Numbered from the stretch's first letter, positions 1 through 7,779 are shown. The stretch is DNA of 35,562 bases from JBKEDF01 sp047975325 (GCA_047975325.1 JBKEDF010000067.1:1-35562), one strand, 5' to 3'. Program-made: numbers and translations. Notes: generated from the sequence alone by a model not told the origin.

Positions 1-19
1 GTGACGGAAGACAGAAAGC

Positions 20-856
20 ATGGCACTCAAGTCGTATAAGCCGACGACGCCTGGCCAGCGTGGGCTGGTTCTGATCGACCGTTCGGAGCTTTGGAAAGGC
101 CGTCCGGTCAAAACCCTTACCCAGGGTCTGACCAAGACAGGTGGCCGGAACAATACCGGACGGATCACGATGTGGCACAAGGGCGGTGGGGCAAAGCGCC
201 TTTACCGCGTGGTGGATTTCAAACGCCGCAAATTCGACATCCCCGCAACGGTCGAACGGATCGAGTATGACCCGAACCGGACTGCCTTTATCGCGCTGGT
301 GAAATATGAGGATGGTGAGCTGTCCTATATTCTCGCGCCGCAGCGTCTGGCAGTGGGCGATCAGGTAGTTGCCGGTGAAAAGACGGATGTAAAGCCGGGC
401 AATACGATGCCGTTTTCCGGCATGCCCATCGGTACGATCGTTCATAATGTGGAACTCAAGCCCGGCAAGGGTGGTCAGCTTGCACGTGCCGCGGGGACCT
501 ATGCGCAATTCGTTGGTCGTGACGGCGGCTATGCACAGATCCGTTTAAGCTCAGGCGAACTGCGGATGGTGCGTCAGGAATGCCTGGCAACCGTGGGTGC
601 CGTGTCGAATGCCGATCATTCGAACCAGAACTTCGGGAAAGCAGGCCGGATGCGTCACAAGGGCGTGCGCCCGACGGTGCGCGGTGTCGCGATGAACCCG
701 ATTGATCACCCGCATGGTGGTGGTGAGGGCCGGACCTCCGGCGGCCGTCACCCGGTAACCCCCTGGGGCAAGCCCACCAAGGGTGCCAAGACCCGGACGA
801 ACAGGAAGACGGACAAGTATATTGTCCGCTCGCGTCACGCGAAGAAAGGGCGCTGA
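20..856 (+). CDS. rplB: 50S ribosomal protein L2
   Basis: Core large-subunit protein that binds 23S rRNA near the peptidyl-transferase centre and helps subunit association. The 278-residue product has the family's usual length. Its C-terminal part carries the signature NPIDHPHGGGEGR (around residues 225-240), which includes the conserved histidine linked to peptidyl transfer. A GGAAG Shine-Dalgarno lies at 6-10. It is the first complete gene in the window and sits in the standard S10-operon position directly before rpsS, three bases away, so co-transcription and probable translational coupling follow. Identification is secure. Confidence 0.98.
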   Translation: MALKSYKPTTPGQRGLVLIDRSELWKGRPVKTLTQGLTKTGGRNNTGRITMWHKGGGAKRLYRVVDFKRRKFDIPATVERIEYDPNRTAFIALVKYEDGELSYILAPQRLAVGDQVVAGEKTDVKPGNTMPFSGMPIGTIVHNVELKPGKGGQLARAAGTYAQFVGRDGGYAQIRLSSGELRMVRQECLATVGAVSNADHSNQNFGKAGRMRHKGVRPTVRGVAMNPIDHPHGGGEGRTSGGRHPVTPWGKPTKGAKTRTNRKTDKYIVRSRHAKKGR

Positions 857-859
857 TCT

Positions 860-1138
860 ATGGCACGTGCTGTTTGGAAAGGGCCGTTTGTTGACGGCTA
901 CCTGCTGAAAAAGGCAGAAAAATCGCGTGAGTCAGGCCGCAACGAGGTGATCAAGATCTGGTCGCGCCGTTCGACGATCCTGCCGCAATTCGTGGGGCTG
1001 ACCTTTGGTGTTTACAACGGTCGGAAACATATCCCCGTGAATGTGACCGAAGAGATGATCGGCCAGAAGTTCGGTGAATATTCACCGACGCGGACCTATT
1101 ACGGCCACGCTGCCGATAAGAAAGCCAAGAGGAAATAA
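860..1138 (+). CDS. rpsS: 30S ribosomal protein S19
   Basis: Small-subunit head protein that forms a complex with S13 and contacts the A-site finger and tRNA. The 92-residue product begins MARAVWKGPFVDGYL and contains the family core KIWSRRSTILPQFVGLTF and the block HIPVNVTEEMIGQKFGEYSPTR. It starts three bases after rplB; an AAGAAAGGG ribosome-binding site lies inside the end of rplB. rplV follows five bases later. Length and context are fully typical of the S10 operon. Confidence 0.98.
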   Translation: MARAVWKGPFVDGYLLKKAEKSRESGRNEVIKIWSRRSTILPQFVGLTFGVYNGRKHIPVNVTEEMIGQKFGEYSPTRTYYGHAADKKAKRK

Positions 1139-1143
1139 TCGCC

Positions 1144-1524
1144 ATGGGTAAGGTAAAGAACCCGCGCCGCGTGGCCGACAACGAAGCGATGGCATTGGCC
1201 AAGATGCTTCGGACCTCGCCGCAAAAGCTCAACCTCGTTGCCGGGATGATCCGTGGCAAGAAGGTGGAGCAGGCCCTTGCCGATCTGACCTTCTCCAAGA
1301 AGCGGATCGCGCAGGAGGTAAAGAAATGCCTGCAATCGGCCATTGCCAATGCCGAGAACAACCACGGTTTGGATGTGGATGAACTCATTGTGGCAGAAGC
1401 CTATTGCGGCAAGAACCTGACGCTGAAGAGGGGCCGCCCGCGGGCGCGGGGCCGGTTCGGCAAGATCATGAAACCGTTCAGTCAACTGACGATCAAGGTG
1501 CGTCAAGTCGGGGAGTCTGCGTAA
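1144..1524 (+). CDS. rplV: 50S ribosomal protein L22
   Basis: Large-subunit protein whose beta-hairpin lines the nascent-peptide exit tunnel. The 126-residue product has the family features RTSPQKLNLVAGMIRGKKVEQAL near the N-terminus and the basic hairpin KRGRPRARGRFGKI near the C-terminus, the area where macrolide-resistance changes occur in other bacteria. A GAGGAAA site precedes the ATG. Its TAA stop overlaps the rpsC ATG by one base (TAATG at 1522-1526), which implies translational coupling. Confidence 0.97.
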   Translation: MGKVKNPRRVADNEAMALAKMLRTSPQKLNLVAGMIRGKKVEQALADLTFSKKRIAQEVKKCLQSAIANAENNHGLDVDELIVAEAYCGKNLTLKRGRPRARGRFGKIMKPFSQLTIKVRQVGESA

Positions 1525-2231
1525 TGGGACAGAAGGTTAACCCGATCGGGATGCGTCTTCAGGTCAACCGGACCTGGGATAGCCGCTGGTTTGCCAATAC
1601 CAGGGAATATGGCGATCTGCTGCTAGAGGATCTCAAGATCCGTGATTTCATTCACGCCGAGGCCAAGCAGGCAGGTGTGTCCAAGGTGATCATCGAACGG
1701 CCGCACAAGAAGTGCCGCGTGACGATCCATGCCGCCCGCCCGGGCGTCATCATCGGCAAGAAAGGCGCCGATATCGAAACGCTGCGCAAAAGGCTTTCGG
1801 CCTTCACCACCTCTGAATTGCATCTCAATATCGTTGAGATCCGCAAGCCGGAGATGGATGCCAAGCTGGTGGCGGAATCGATTTGCCAGCAACTGGAACG
1901 CCGGGTGTCCTTCCGCCGCGCGATGAAACGTGGTGTTCAGAACGCCATGCGGATGGGTGCCCTTGGTATCCGGGTGAATGTTTCGGGCCGCCTGGGCGGT
2001 GCTGAAATCGCGCGGACCGAATGGTATCGCGAAGGCCGTGTGCCGCTGCATACGCTCCGTGCCGATATCGACTATGCACTGCATGAGGCGCAGACGCCCT
2101 ATGGGATCATCGGTGTGAAGGTCTGGATCTTCAAGGGTGAGATCCTGGAGCATGATCCGCAGGCGCATGATCGTCGCCATGCCGAGGCCCAGGAAGGCGG
2201 AATGCCGCGGCAGCGCCGCGAGCGCGCGTAA
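1524..2231 (+). CDS. rpsC: 30S ribosomal protein S3
   Basis: Small-subunit protein at the mRNA entry channel, with an N-terminal KH type-2 RNA-binding domain. The product is 235 residues from MGQKVNPIGMRL. The KH signature GVIIGKKGADIE (GxxG-type loop) lies around residues 70-80, and the C-terminal domain carries RVNVSGRLGGAEIAR. An upstream in-frame ATG at 1404 would add 40 residues lying inside rplV that do not resemble S3, so the overlapping ATG at 1524 is chosen. It is followed by rplP after 12 bases. Confidence 0.97.
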   Translation: MGQKVNPIGMRLQVNRTWDSRWFANTREYGDLLLEDLKIRDFIHAEAKQAGVSKVIIERPHKKCRVTIHAARPGVIIGKKGADIETLRKRLSAFTTSELHLNIVEIRKPEMDAKLVAESICQQLERRVSFRRAMKRGVQNAMRMGALGIRVNVSGRLGGAEIARTEWYREGRVPLHTLRADIDYALHEAQTPYGIIGVKVWIFKGEILEHDPQAHDRRHAEAQEGGMPRQRRERA

Positions 2232-2243
2232 GGGAGAAGCACG

Positions 2244-2657
2244 ATGCTGCAACCGAAACGGACCAAGTTCCGCAAACAGCACAAGGGCCGGATTCACGGC
2301 AAGGCCAAGGGCGGGTTCGAATTGAACTTTGGCACCTATGGCCTGAAAGCGATCCAGCCCGAACGCGTTACCGCCCGTCAGATCGAGGCGGCCCGCCGCG
2401 CGATCACGCGCCATATGAAACGTCAGGGACGGGTCTGGATCCGGATTTTCCCGGATGTGCCGGTTTCATCCAAGCCGACGGAAGTACGGATGGGTAAGGG
2501 TAAAGGCTCGGTCGATTATTGGGCGGCCAAGGTCAAGCCCGGTCGCGTAATGTTCGAAATCGACGGTGTGAACGAAAGCATTGCGCGTGAAGCCCTGCGT
2601 CTTGGCGCAATGAAACTGCCGATCCAGACCCGCGTGATTGTGCGTGAAGACTGGTAA
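2244..2657 (+). CDS. rplP: 50S ribosomal protein L16
   Basis: Large-subunit protein near the A-site tRNA elbow, needed late in 50S assembly. The 137-residue product starts MLQPKRTKFRKQHKGR and contains the family blocks IRIFPDVPVSSKPTEVRMGKGKG and KVKPGRVMFEIDGV. A GGGAGAAG site precedes it. In most bacteria rpmC follows immediately; here the next gene begins 313 bases later, after a strong terminator-like hairpin. rplP is therefore probably the last gene of the upstream transcription unit. Confidence 0.97.
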   Translation: MLQPKRTKFRKQHKGRIHGKAKGGFELNFGTYGLKAIQPERVTARQIEAARRAITRHMKRQGRVWIRIFPDVPVSSKPTEVRMGKGKGSVDYWAAKVKPGRVMFEIDGVNESIAREALRLGAMKLPIQTRVIVREDW

Positions 2658-2970
2658 GTCGATCCCCGGTGTTTCGGCTTCGGGCTGAAGCCGGGATGCT
2701 GCGGCGCATGTTTTTTACCCCCGCCGGGTTCGGCGGGGGTTTTCTTGTTGGGCGGCAAGGGTAGTGGAATGGGGCAAGGATGGCCGTCTGAGGTGTCTTT
2801 TGGCTATTCTTTGTGAAATTTCCAAGTTTTCCTTGCCCTTCCGGCGCGCCTTCGGTATTGAGCCGCATCCGCGATTCCGGCCTTGCTTGGAATCGTTGAT
2901 CTATCATTTATCCACCAGGTCGCAGGTGACCCGCTACGGGGCCCTCTGGTGATGTGAAAAGGAAAAGCGC
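2658..2970 (+). other. Gap splitting rplP from rpmC; no gene seen
   Basis: This 313-base interval interrupts the usually continuous S10 operon. It begins with a 7-bp hairpin (2675-2681 pairing with 2687-2693), followed by the strong terminator at 2717-2749. The rest must supply a promoter for the downstream block if termination is efficient. One weak candidate is TTGCCC (2833-2838), 17 bases, TATTGA (2856-2861). A 62-codon open frame at 2764-2952 has no recognisable family features and no convincing ribosome-binding site, so I do not call it. Confidence 0.6.
2717..2749 (+). terminator. Intrinsic terminator between rplP and rpmC
   Basis: A perfect 10-bp GC-rich stem (ACCCCCGCCG at 2717-2726 pairing with CGGCGGGGGT at 2731-2740) has a GGTT tetraloop and is followed directly by TTTCTTGTT. 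This is a textbook Rho-independent terminator shape. It lies inside a cluster that is usually one transcript. Confidence 0.85.
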
Positions 2971-3177
2971 ATGAGCGCCCAGGAACTGAAGACCAAGACG
3001 CCCGATGAGCTGCGCGATCAGCTTGTTGCGCTGAAGAAAGAAGCGTTCAACCTCCGTTTTCAGCAGGCCACCGGCCAGCTTGAAAATACCGCCCGGATGC
3101 GGGTGGTGCGCCGTGAGGTTGCCCGCATCAAGACGATCCTGAACCAGAAGGCGGCCGAAGCCGCCGCAGCGAACTGA
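2971..3177 (+). CDS. rpmC: 50S ribosomal protein L29
   Basis: Small helical large-subunit protein at the exit-tunnel rim, part of the docking site for SRP and trigger factor. The 68-residue product contains the family motif KKEAFNLRFQQATGQLEN and a basic C-terminal helix. An AAGGA site lies upstream. It opens the second ribosomal block behind a terminator, so it is probably transcribed from its own promoter in 2750-2960. rpsQ follows 11 bases later. Confidence 0.95.
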   Translation: MSAQELKTKTPDELRDQLVALKKEAFNLRFQQATGQLENTARMRVVRREVARIKTILNQKAAEAAAAN

Positions 3178-3188
3178 GGAGCCGGACC

Positions 3189-3428
3189 ATGCCCAAACGT
3201 ATCCTGCAAGGCACCGTGACCTCGGACACGAATGACCAGACTATCACCGTTTCGGTCGAACGTCGTTTCAAACATCCGCTGCTGCAAAAGACGGTTCGGA
3301 AATCCAAGAAATACCGCGCCCACGACGCGGAAAACAAATTCAAGGTCGGTGACGTCGTCCGCATTGAGGAATGCGCCCCGATCTCGAAGAGCAAGCGCTG
3401 GACGGTCGTGGTCGACGCAACCGCGTGA
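3189..3428 (+). CDS. rpsQ: 30S ribosomal protein S17
   Basis: Primary 16S rRNA-binding protein of the OB-fold type. The 79-residue product has the family core RILQGTVTSDTNDQTITVSV and the C-terminal block GDVVRIEECAPISKSKRW. A GAGGAG site lies upstream. The start is eleven bases after rpmC, and rplN follows after 69 bases, a slightly wider spacing than elsewhere in the block. Confidence 0.97.
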   Translation: MPKRILQGTVTSDTNDQTITVSVERRFKHPLLQKTVRKSKKYRAHDAENKFKVGDVVRIEECAPISKSKRWTVVVDATA

Positions 3429-3497
3429 CACTGCCGTAAAGACATGTCGAAACCCTGGGGCTGCTGATCTCAGTCCCCAAAGGTCGGGAGAAACCAA

Positions 3498-3866
3498 ATG
3501 ATCCAGATGCAGACCAATCTGGATGTCGCTGACAACTCCGGCGCACGCCGGGTGCAGTGCATCAAGGTCTTGGGCGGCTCGCATCGCCGCTATGCATCCG
3601 TTGGCGACATCATCGTGGTGTCCGTCAAGGAAGCCATTCCGCGCGGCCGCGTGAAGAAGGGCGATGTCCGCAAGGCCGTCGTCGTGCGCACCGCCAAGGA
3701 AGTTCGCCGTGAAGACGGTACCGCCATTCGTTTTGACCGCAATGCCGCCGTCATCCTGAGCAATCAGGGTGAGCCGGTCGGCACCCGGATTTTCGGGCCG
3801 GTCGTTCGTGAATTGCGTGCCAAGAACTTCATGAAGATCATTTCGCTGGCTCCGGAGGTGCTCTGA
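3498..3866 (+). CDS. rplN: 50S ribosomal protein L14
   Basis: Large-subunit protein at the subunit interface; it contributes to bridges with 16S rRNA and is the docking site of RsfS in other bacteria. The 122-residue product begins MIQMQTNLDVADNSGARRVQCI, the family signature, and ends with the conserved RELRAKNFMKIISLAPEVL. Ribosome-binding site GGGAGAA. Its TGA overlaps the ATG of rplX (TGATG). Confidence 0.98.
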   Translation: MIQMQTNLDVADNSGARRVQCIKVLGGSHRRYASVGDIIVVSVKEAIPRGRVKKGDVRKAVVVRTAKEVRREDGTAIRFDRNAAVILSNQGEPVGTRIFGPVVRELRAKNFMKIISLAPEVL

Positions 3867-4171
3867 TGGCTGCGAAGCTCAAGAAAGGCGACAAGGTCGT
3901 CGTATTGGCCGGTAAGGACAAGGGCAGGGAAGGTGAGATCACCTCCGTCATGCCGTCCGAAAACAAGGCTATCGTCGATGGCGTGAACATTGCCATCCGC
4001 CATACCCGCCAGAGCCAGGCCAACCAGGGCGGTCGCATCCCCAAGGCGATGCCGATCGATCTGTCGAACCTTGCGCTGCTGGACAAGAACGGCAAGGCCA
4101 CCCGGGTCGGCTTCCGTGAGGAAGATGGCAAGAAGGTGCGTTTCGCCAAGACCACGGGGGAGACGATCTGA
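3866..4171 (+). CDS. rplX: 50S ribosomal protein L24
   Basis: Assembly-initiating large-subunit protein of the KOW type. The 101-residue product starts MAAKLKKGDKVVVLAGKDKG, which matches the KOW motif, followed by EGEITSVMPSENKAIVDGVN. A GGAGGTG site lies within the end of rplN. Both ends overlap neighbours (rplN and rplE) by one base, so these three genes are likely translationally coupled. Confidence 0.97.
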   Translation: MAAKLKKGDKVVVLAGKDKGREGEITSVMPSENKAIVDGVNIAIRHTRQSQANQGGRIPKAMPIDLSNLALLDKNGKATRVGFREEDGKKVRFAKTTGETI

Positions 4172-4731
4172 TGCTCGACCAGGCCAATTACACCCCGCGC
4201 TACAAGGCGATCTACAAGGACAAGATCCGCGCGGAGATGAAATCCGAATTCGGCTACAAGAATGACATGCAGACCCCGCGTCTGGACAAGATCGTCCTGA
4301 ACATGGGTGTCGGCGAAGCCGTGAAGGACACCAAGAAAGTCCGCAAGGCCGCTGAGGAACTTTCTGCCATTGCAGGGCAGAAGGCCGTCATTACCCATGC
4401 CAAGAAATCCATCGCGGGTTTCCGCGTGCGTGAAGAGATGCCGCTTGGCTGCAAGGTGACGCTGCGCGGTGACCGCATGTATGAATTCCTTGACCGCCTG
4501 ATCAATATTGCCCTGCCGCGCGTTCGTGATTTTCGTGGCGTGAAGGGCAGTTCCTTCGATGGCCGCGGCAACTATGCCATGGGCCTGAAGGAACAGATCG
4601 TGTTCCCGGAAATCGATTTCGACAAGGTCGATGAGATCCTGGGGATGGACATCATCATCTGCACCACCGCGAAAACCGACGCGGAAGCGAAGTCGCTGTT
4701 GAAGCATTTCAACATGCCCTTCACCAGCTGA
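4171..4731 (+). CDS. rplE: 50S ribosomal protein L5
   Basis: 5S rRNA-binding protein of the central protuberance. The 186-residue product has the family motifs PRLDKIVLNMGVGEA, FRVREEMPLGCKVTLRG and LPRVRDFRGVKGSSFDGRGN. The start overlaps the rplX stop by one base, with GGGAGA as ribosome-binding site. rpsN follows after 19 bases. The length agrees with alphaproteobacterial L5. Confidence 0.98.
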   Translation: MLDQANYTPRYKAIYKDKIRAEMKSEFGYKNDMQTPRLDKIVLNMGVGEAVKDTKKVRKAAEELSAIAGQKAVITHAKKSIAGFRVREEMPLGCKVTLRGDRMYEFLDRLINIALPRVRDFRGVKGSSFDGRGNYAMGLKEQIVFPEIDFDKVDEILGMDIIICTTAKTDAEAKSLLKHFNMPFTS

Positions 4732-4750
4732 TCGCGGAGGAAGTAAAGAT

Positions 4751-5056
4751 ATGGCTAAGAAATCAATGGTGAACCGCGAAGTGAAGCGCGCCCGGCTGGT
4801 GGAACGTTATGCCGCCAAGCGCGCCGCGCTGAAAGCGGTAATCGAAGATCAGTCCCTGCCCATGGAAGAGCGTTTCAAGGCATCGCTGAAACTGGCGAAA
4901 CTGCCGCGCAATTCCTCCGCCACCCGGCTGCATAACCGCTGCCAGCTGACGGGTCGTCCGCATGCGTATTATCGCAAGCTCAAACTCTCGCGTATCATGC
5001 TGCGTGACCTGGCCTCCAACGGCCAGATCCCCGGCATGGTCAAGTCCAGCTGGTAA
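4751..5056 (+). CDS. rpsN: 30S ribosomal protein S14 (zinc-free long form)
   Basis: Small-subunit head protein. The 101-residue product is the long form and has NRCQLTGRPHAYYRKLKLSR near its C-terminus instead of the CxxC...CxxC zinc knuckle of the short form, so it should not need zinc. Ribosome-binding site GGAGGAA. It lies between rplE and rpsH, the usual position. Confidence 0.97.
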   Translation: MAKKSMVNREVKRARLVERYAAKRAALKAVIEDQSLPMEERFKASLKLAKLPRNSSATRLHNRCQLTGRPHAYYRKLKLSRIMLRDLASNGQIPGMVKSSW

Positions 5057-5068
5057 GGAGGTCAGTCA

Positions 5069-5467
5069 ATGTCGATGAACGATCCTCTCGGCGATATGCT
5101 GACCCGCATCCGCAATGCGCAGATGCGTGGCAAATCGACCGTTTCTTCCCCGGCCTCCAAGTTGCGTGCCTGGGTTCTGGATGTGCTCCAGTCCGAAGGT
5201 TACATCCGCGGCTATGAGCGCAAGGACAGCGCCAATGGTCAGGGTGAACTGGTAATCAGCCTGAAATATTTTGAGGGCACGCCGGTCATTCGTGATCTGA
5301 AGCGGGTCTCCAAGCCTGGCCGCCGCGTTTACGCCGGTTCGCAGGAAATCCCGTCGGTCCGCAATGGCCTTGGTGTTGCCATCGTGTCAACGCCGAAGGG
5401 CATTCTGTCGGATGCGAATGCACGGGCTGCCAATGTTGGCGGCGAAGTGCTTTGCACCGTGTTCTGA
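5069..5467 (+). CDS. rpsH: 30S ribosomal protein S8
   Basis: Primary 16S rRNA-binding protein; in other bacteria it also acts as translational repressor of the spc operon. The 132-residue product begins MSMNDPLGDMLTRIRNAQMRG and ends with the conserved GGEVLCTVF. A near-perfect AAGGAGGT site at 5055-5062 favours the ATG at 5069 over the second ATG at 5075. An S8-binding structure in the mRNA was not resolved by eye. Confidence 0.97.
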   Translation: MSMNDPLGDMLTRIRNAQMRGKSTVSSPASKLRAWVLDVLQSEGYIRGYERKDSANGQGELVISLKYFEGTPVIRDLKRVSKPGRRVYAGSQEIPSVRNGLGVAIVSTPKGILSDANARAANVGGEVLCTVF

Positions 5468-5477
5468 GGAGGGCAAG

Positions 5478-6011
5478 ATGTCTCGTATTGGGAAAAAACC
5501 GGTCGAGCTGCCCAAGGGGGTGACTGCGTCGCTCTCCGGCCAGACCATTGAGGTGAAGGGCCCCAAGGGCACCCGCAGCTTCGGCGCGACGGATGATGTT
5601 TCCATCGAACTTGATGGTTCCACCGTGACCGTCAATCCGCGCGGTACATCCAAGCGGGCGCGCCAGCAATGGGGCATGGCCCGCAGCCAGATCGCCAACC
5701 TGGTGACCGGCGTGACCGAAGGTTTCAAGAAAGAGCTTGAAATCCAGGGCGTCGGTTATCGTGCGCAGATGCAGGGCAAGGTGCTCAAGCTTTCGCTCGG
5801 CTATAGCCATGACGTGAATTTCGAAGTGCCGGACGGGGTTACCGTGACCGCTCCGAAACAGACGGAAATCGTCGTGGAAGGTATCGATCAGCAACTGGTC
5901 GGTCAGGTTGCCGCAAATATCCGTGAATGGCGCAAGCCTGAGCCCTACAAGGGCAAGGGGATCCGCTACAAGGATGAATATGTCTTCCGTAAGGAAGGCA
6001 AGAAAAAGTAA
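5478..6011 (+). CDS. rplF: 50S ribosomal protein L6
   Basis: Large-subunit protein near the sarcin-ricin loop, built of two similar domains. The product is 177 residues from MSRIGKKPVELPKG. The C-terminal signature KPEPYKGKGIRY is present. The open frame extends upstream to 5364, but that extension lies inside rpsH and does not resemble L6; the GAGGAGGG site places the start at 5478. rplR follows after 12 bases. Confidence 0.97.
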   Translation: MSRIGKKPVELPKGVTASLSGQTIEVKGPKGTRSFGATDDVSIELDGSTVTVNPRGTSKRARQQWGMARSQIANLVTGVTEGFKKELEIQGVGYRAQMQGKVLKLSLGYSHDVNFEVPDGVTVTAPKQTEIVVEGIDQQLVGQVAANIREWRKPEPYKGKGIRYKDEYVFRKEGKKK

Positions 6012-6023
6012 GGGGCGCATAAA

Positions 6024-6383
6024 ATGGCGAACAACAAGAGAAAGCTGTTCCTCAAGCGCCGCCTGCGCGTACGGAACAAGATCAAGGCGATGGCGAACGG
6101 GCGTGTGCGCCTGTCCGTCCATCGGTCCAGCAAGAATATCAGCGTGCAACTGATTGACGACGTCAATGGTGTGACGCTTGCCGCGGCTTCGACCCTCGAA
6201 AAGGATCTGGGGTTTGTCGGCAAGAATAACGTCGAGGCGGCGACAAAAGTCGGCACGGCGATTGCCGAGCGGGCCAAGAAGGCCGGGGTTGAAGAATGTT
6301 ATTTCGACCGCGGTGGTTTCCTCTTTCACGGGAAAGTCAAGGCCCTGGCCGACGCTGCCCGTGAAGGCGGCCTGAAGTTCTAA
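6024..6383 (+). CDS. rplR: 50S ribosomal protein L18
   Basis: 5S rRNA-binding protein of the central protuberance, working with L5. The 119-residue product has a strongly basic N-terminus (KRKLFLKRRLRVRNKIK) and the conserved core RLSVHRSSKNISVQLIDD, then VGTAIAERAKKAGV and FDRGGFLFHGKVKALADAAR. Ribosome-binding site AAGGGG. The spacing to rpsE is 10 bases. Confidence 0.97.
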   Translation: MANNKRKLFLKRRLRVRNKIKAMANGRVRLSVHRSSKNISVQLIDDVNGVTLAAASTLEKDLGFVGKNNVEAATKVGTAIAERAKKAGVEECYFDRGGFLFHGKVKALADAAREGGLKF

Positions 6384-6393
6384 GGAGGCGAGA

Positions 6394-6951
6394 ATGGCTG
6401 AACGTGATAATCGTCGGGGCCGTCGCGAAGCACGCGATGAAACCCCCGAATTCGCCGATCGCCTCGTTGCGATCAACCGTGTGTCCAAGACCGTGAAGGG
6501 TGGTAAGCGTTTCGGCTTCGCCGCGCTTGTGGTCGTGGGTGATCAACGCGGTCGCGTGGGCTTTGGCAAGGGCAAGGCCAAGGAAGTGCCGGAGGCGATC
6601 CGCAAGGCAACGGAACAGGCCAAGCGCCAGATGATCCGTGTGCCGCTGAAGGATAGCCGCACGCTGCATCACGATATCCAGGGGCGCCACGGTGCTGGCA
6701 AGGTGGTGATGCGCACGGCCGTTCCGGGGACGGGGATCATCGCCGGTGGTCCGATGCGTGCCGTGTTCGAGATGCTGGGCGTCCAGGACATCGTCGCGAA
6801 ATCGACCGGGTCACAAAACCCCTATAACATGATCCGGGCAACCATGGATGGCCTGAAGAATGAATCTTCGCCCCGCATGGTGGCGCAGCGTCGCGGCAAG
6901 AAAGTTGCCGAGATCCTGAAAAAGCCCGAAGCTGAACCTGCGGAGGCTTGA
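6394..6951 (+). CDS. rpsE: 30S ribosomal protein S5
   Basis: Small-subunit protein with an N-terminal double-stranded RNA-binding fold; it affects decoding fidelity and, with S4, the mRNA entry helicase. The 185-residue product contains RVSKTVKGGKRFGFAALVVV, GRVGFGKGKAKEVPEAIRKA and GGPMRAVFEMLGVQDIVAKS, all family blocks. A strong AAGGAGG site precedes the ATG. rpmD starts 3 bases after the stop. Confidence 0.97.
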   Translation: MAERDNRRGRREARDETPEFADRLVAINRVSKTVKGGKRFGFAALVVVGDQRGRVGFGKGKAKEVPEAIRKATEQAKRQMIRVPLKDSRTLHHDIQGRHGAGKVVMRTAVPGTGIIAGGPMRAVFEMLGVQDIVAKSTGSQNPYNMIRATMDGLKNESSPRMVAQRRGKKVAEILKKPEAEPAEA

Positions 6952-6953
6952 TC

Positions 6954-7151
6954 ATGGCTGCGAAGAAGAAAACCATTGTCGTCAAACAGGTGGCCTCTGC
7001 CGCCCGTCGCCCCGCGATCCAGACGGCCACGCTCAAAGGGCTTGGCCTGAACAAGATGAACCGGACCCGGGAACTGGAAGACACGCCGTCAATCCGCGGC
7101 ATGGTCAACAAGATCCCGCATCTGGTGCAGATCATCGAAGAAAAAAACTGA
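6954..7151 (+). CDS. rpmD: 50S ribosomal protein L30
   Basis: Small large-subunit protein. The 65-residue product from MAAKKKTIVVKQV has the family core RRPAIQTATLKGLGLNKMNR and ends in a short acidic-basic tail. A TTG six bases earlier is in frame, but the GGAGG at 6942-6946 is better spaced for the ATG at 6954. It is directly followed by a strong terminator hairpin, so it ends this transcription block. Confidence 0.95.
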   Translation: MAAKKKTIVVKQVASAARRPAIQTATLKGLGLNKMNRTRELEDTPSIRGMVNKIPHLVQIIEEKN

Positions 7152-7158
7152 TATTGGG

Positions 7159-7190
7159 CAAGGGCCGGGGAAACCCGGCCCTTGGCTTTT
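7159..7190 (+). terminator. Intrinsic terminator after rpmD
   Basis: A perfect 11-bp stem (CAAGGGCCGGG at 7159-7169 with CCCGGCCCTTG at 7174-7184) with a GAAA tetraloop is followed by GCTTTTG. The U-run is short, but the stem is very stable. It lies only a few bases before the start of the SRPBCC gene and upstream of rplO. Confidence 0.78.
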
Positions 7191-7194
7191 GTGG

Positions 7195-7647
7195 ATGGTG
7201 CATATCGAACTGACCACCATTCTGGATCAGGATGCGGATCGGTTGTGGCAGATTGCCATGCGGACGGAATTGTTGGATTTCGTAACCTATCCGTTGGTGA
7301 AATTTACCCCGCTGGAGCCTGCATCCCTGCCCGAAATCTGGGTTGCCGGGGAATATCGTCTTGCCATGCGGTTGTTTGGGGTCCTGCCAATCGGATGGCA
7401 GGTTATTTCAATCTCCTTTCCCGTGCCTGAAGGACAAACGCGCTATTTGCGGGACAATGGGCATGGCAGGTTTATCCGTCGCTGGGATCATCTGATAAGT
7501 ATTGCGCCCGAAGGGGCAAAGACCCGCTATACTGACCGGGTTGAGATCGAGGCAGGCATCCTTACCGGCCTTGTGGCCCTATGTGCACGATTGTTTTATG
7601 CGCATCGGCAACGCCGTTGGCGACGGCTTGTGCGGGATCTGCACTGA
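7195..7647 (+). CDS. SRPBCC (START-like) family protein within the ribosomal cluster
   Basis: About 150 residues from MVHIELTTILDQDADRLWQI. The pattern of an N-terminal beta strand, an acidic helix with a tryptophan, and later WDHLISIAP and TRYTDRVEIEAG followed by a basic amphipathic tail (YAHRQRRWRRLVRDLH) is that of SRPBCC/polyketide-cyclase-like hydrophobic-ligand proteins. Ligand and role are unknown. It lies between rpmD and rplO, where classical spc operons have no gene. Start choice is uncertain: ATG 7195 and GTG 7198 lack a visible Shine-Dalgarno and begin close behind the rpmD terminator hairpin; ATG 7258 is an alternative. Codon pattern and family fit make it a likely real gene; its coupling to ribosome synthesis is unproven. 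Confidence 0.75.
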   Translation: MVHIELTTILDQDADRLWQIAMRTELLDFVTYPLVKFTPLEPASLPEIWVAGEYRLAMRLFGVLPIGWQVISISFPVPEGQTRYLRDNGHGRFIRRWDHLISIAPEGAKTRYTDRVEIEAGILTGLVALCARLFYAHRQRRWRRLVRDLH

Positions 7648-7779
7648 CCCCTTTCTTGCACTGCCGCGAAATCCCATCTATATGCCCCCGGTGCCCTGTC
7701 GGGCATGAGAATCAACAAGAAACGCCGTGTGCGCCCTTCTGTCGCTTGTGAGGGTGTTTCCGGCCAAGGAGAAGCGACA

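Noticed and set aside
2764..2952. 62-codon frame in the rplP-rpmC gap
   Set aside because: No convincing ribosome-binding site and no family likeness; the region more likely holds a promoter.
5286..6488. 400-codon open frame on the minus strand
   Set aside because: It spans rpsH, rplF and rplR in antisense, three genes identified with certainty, and has no own family signature.
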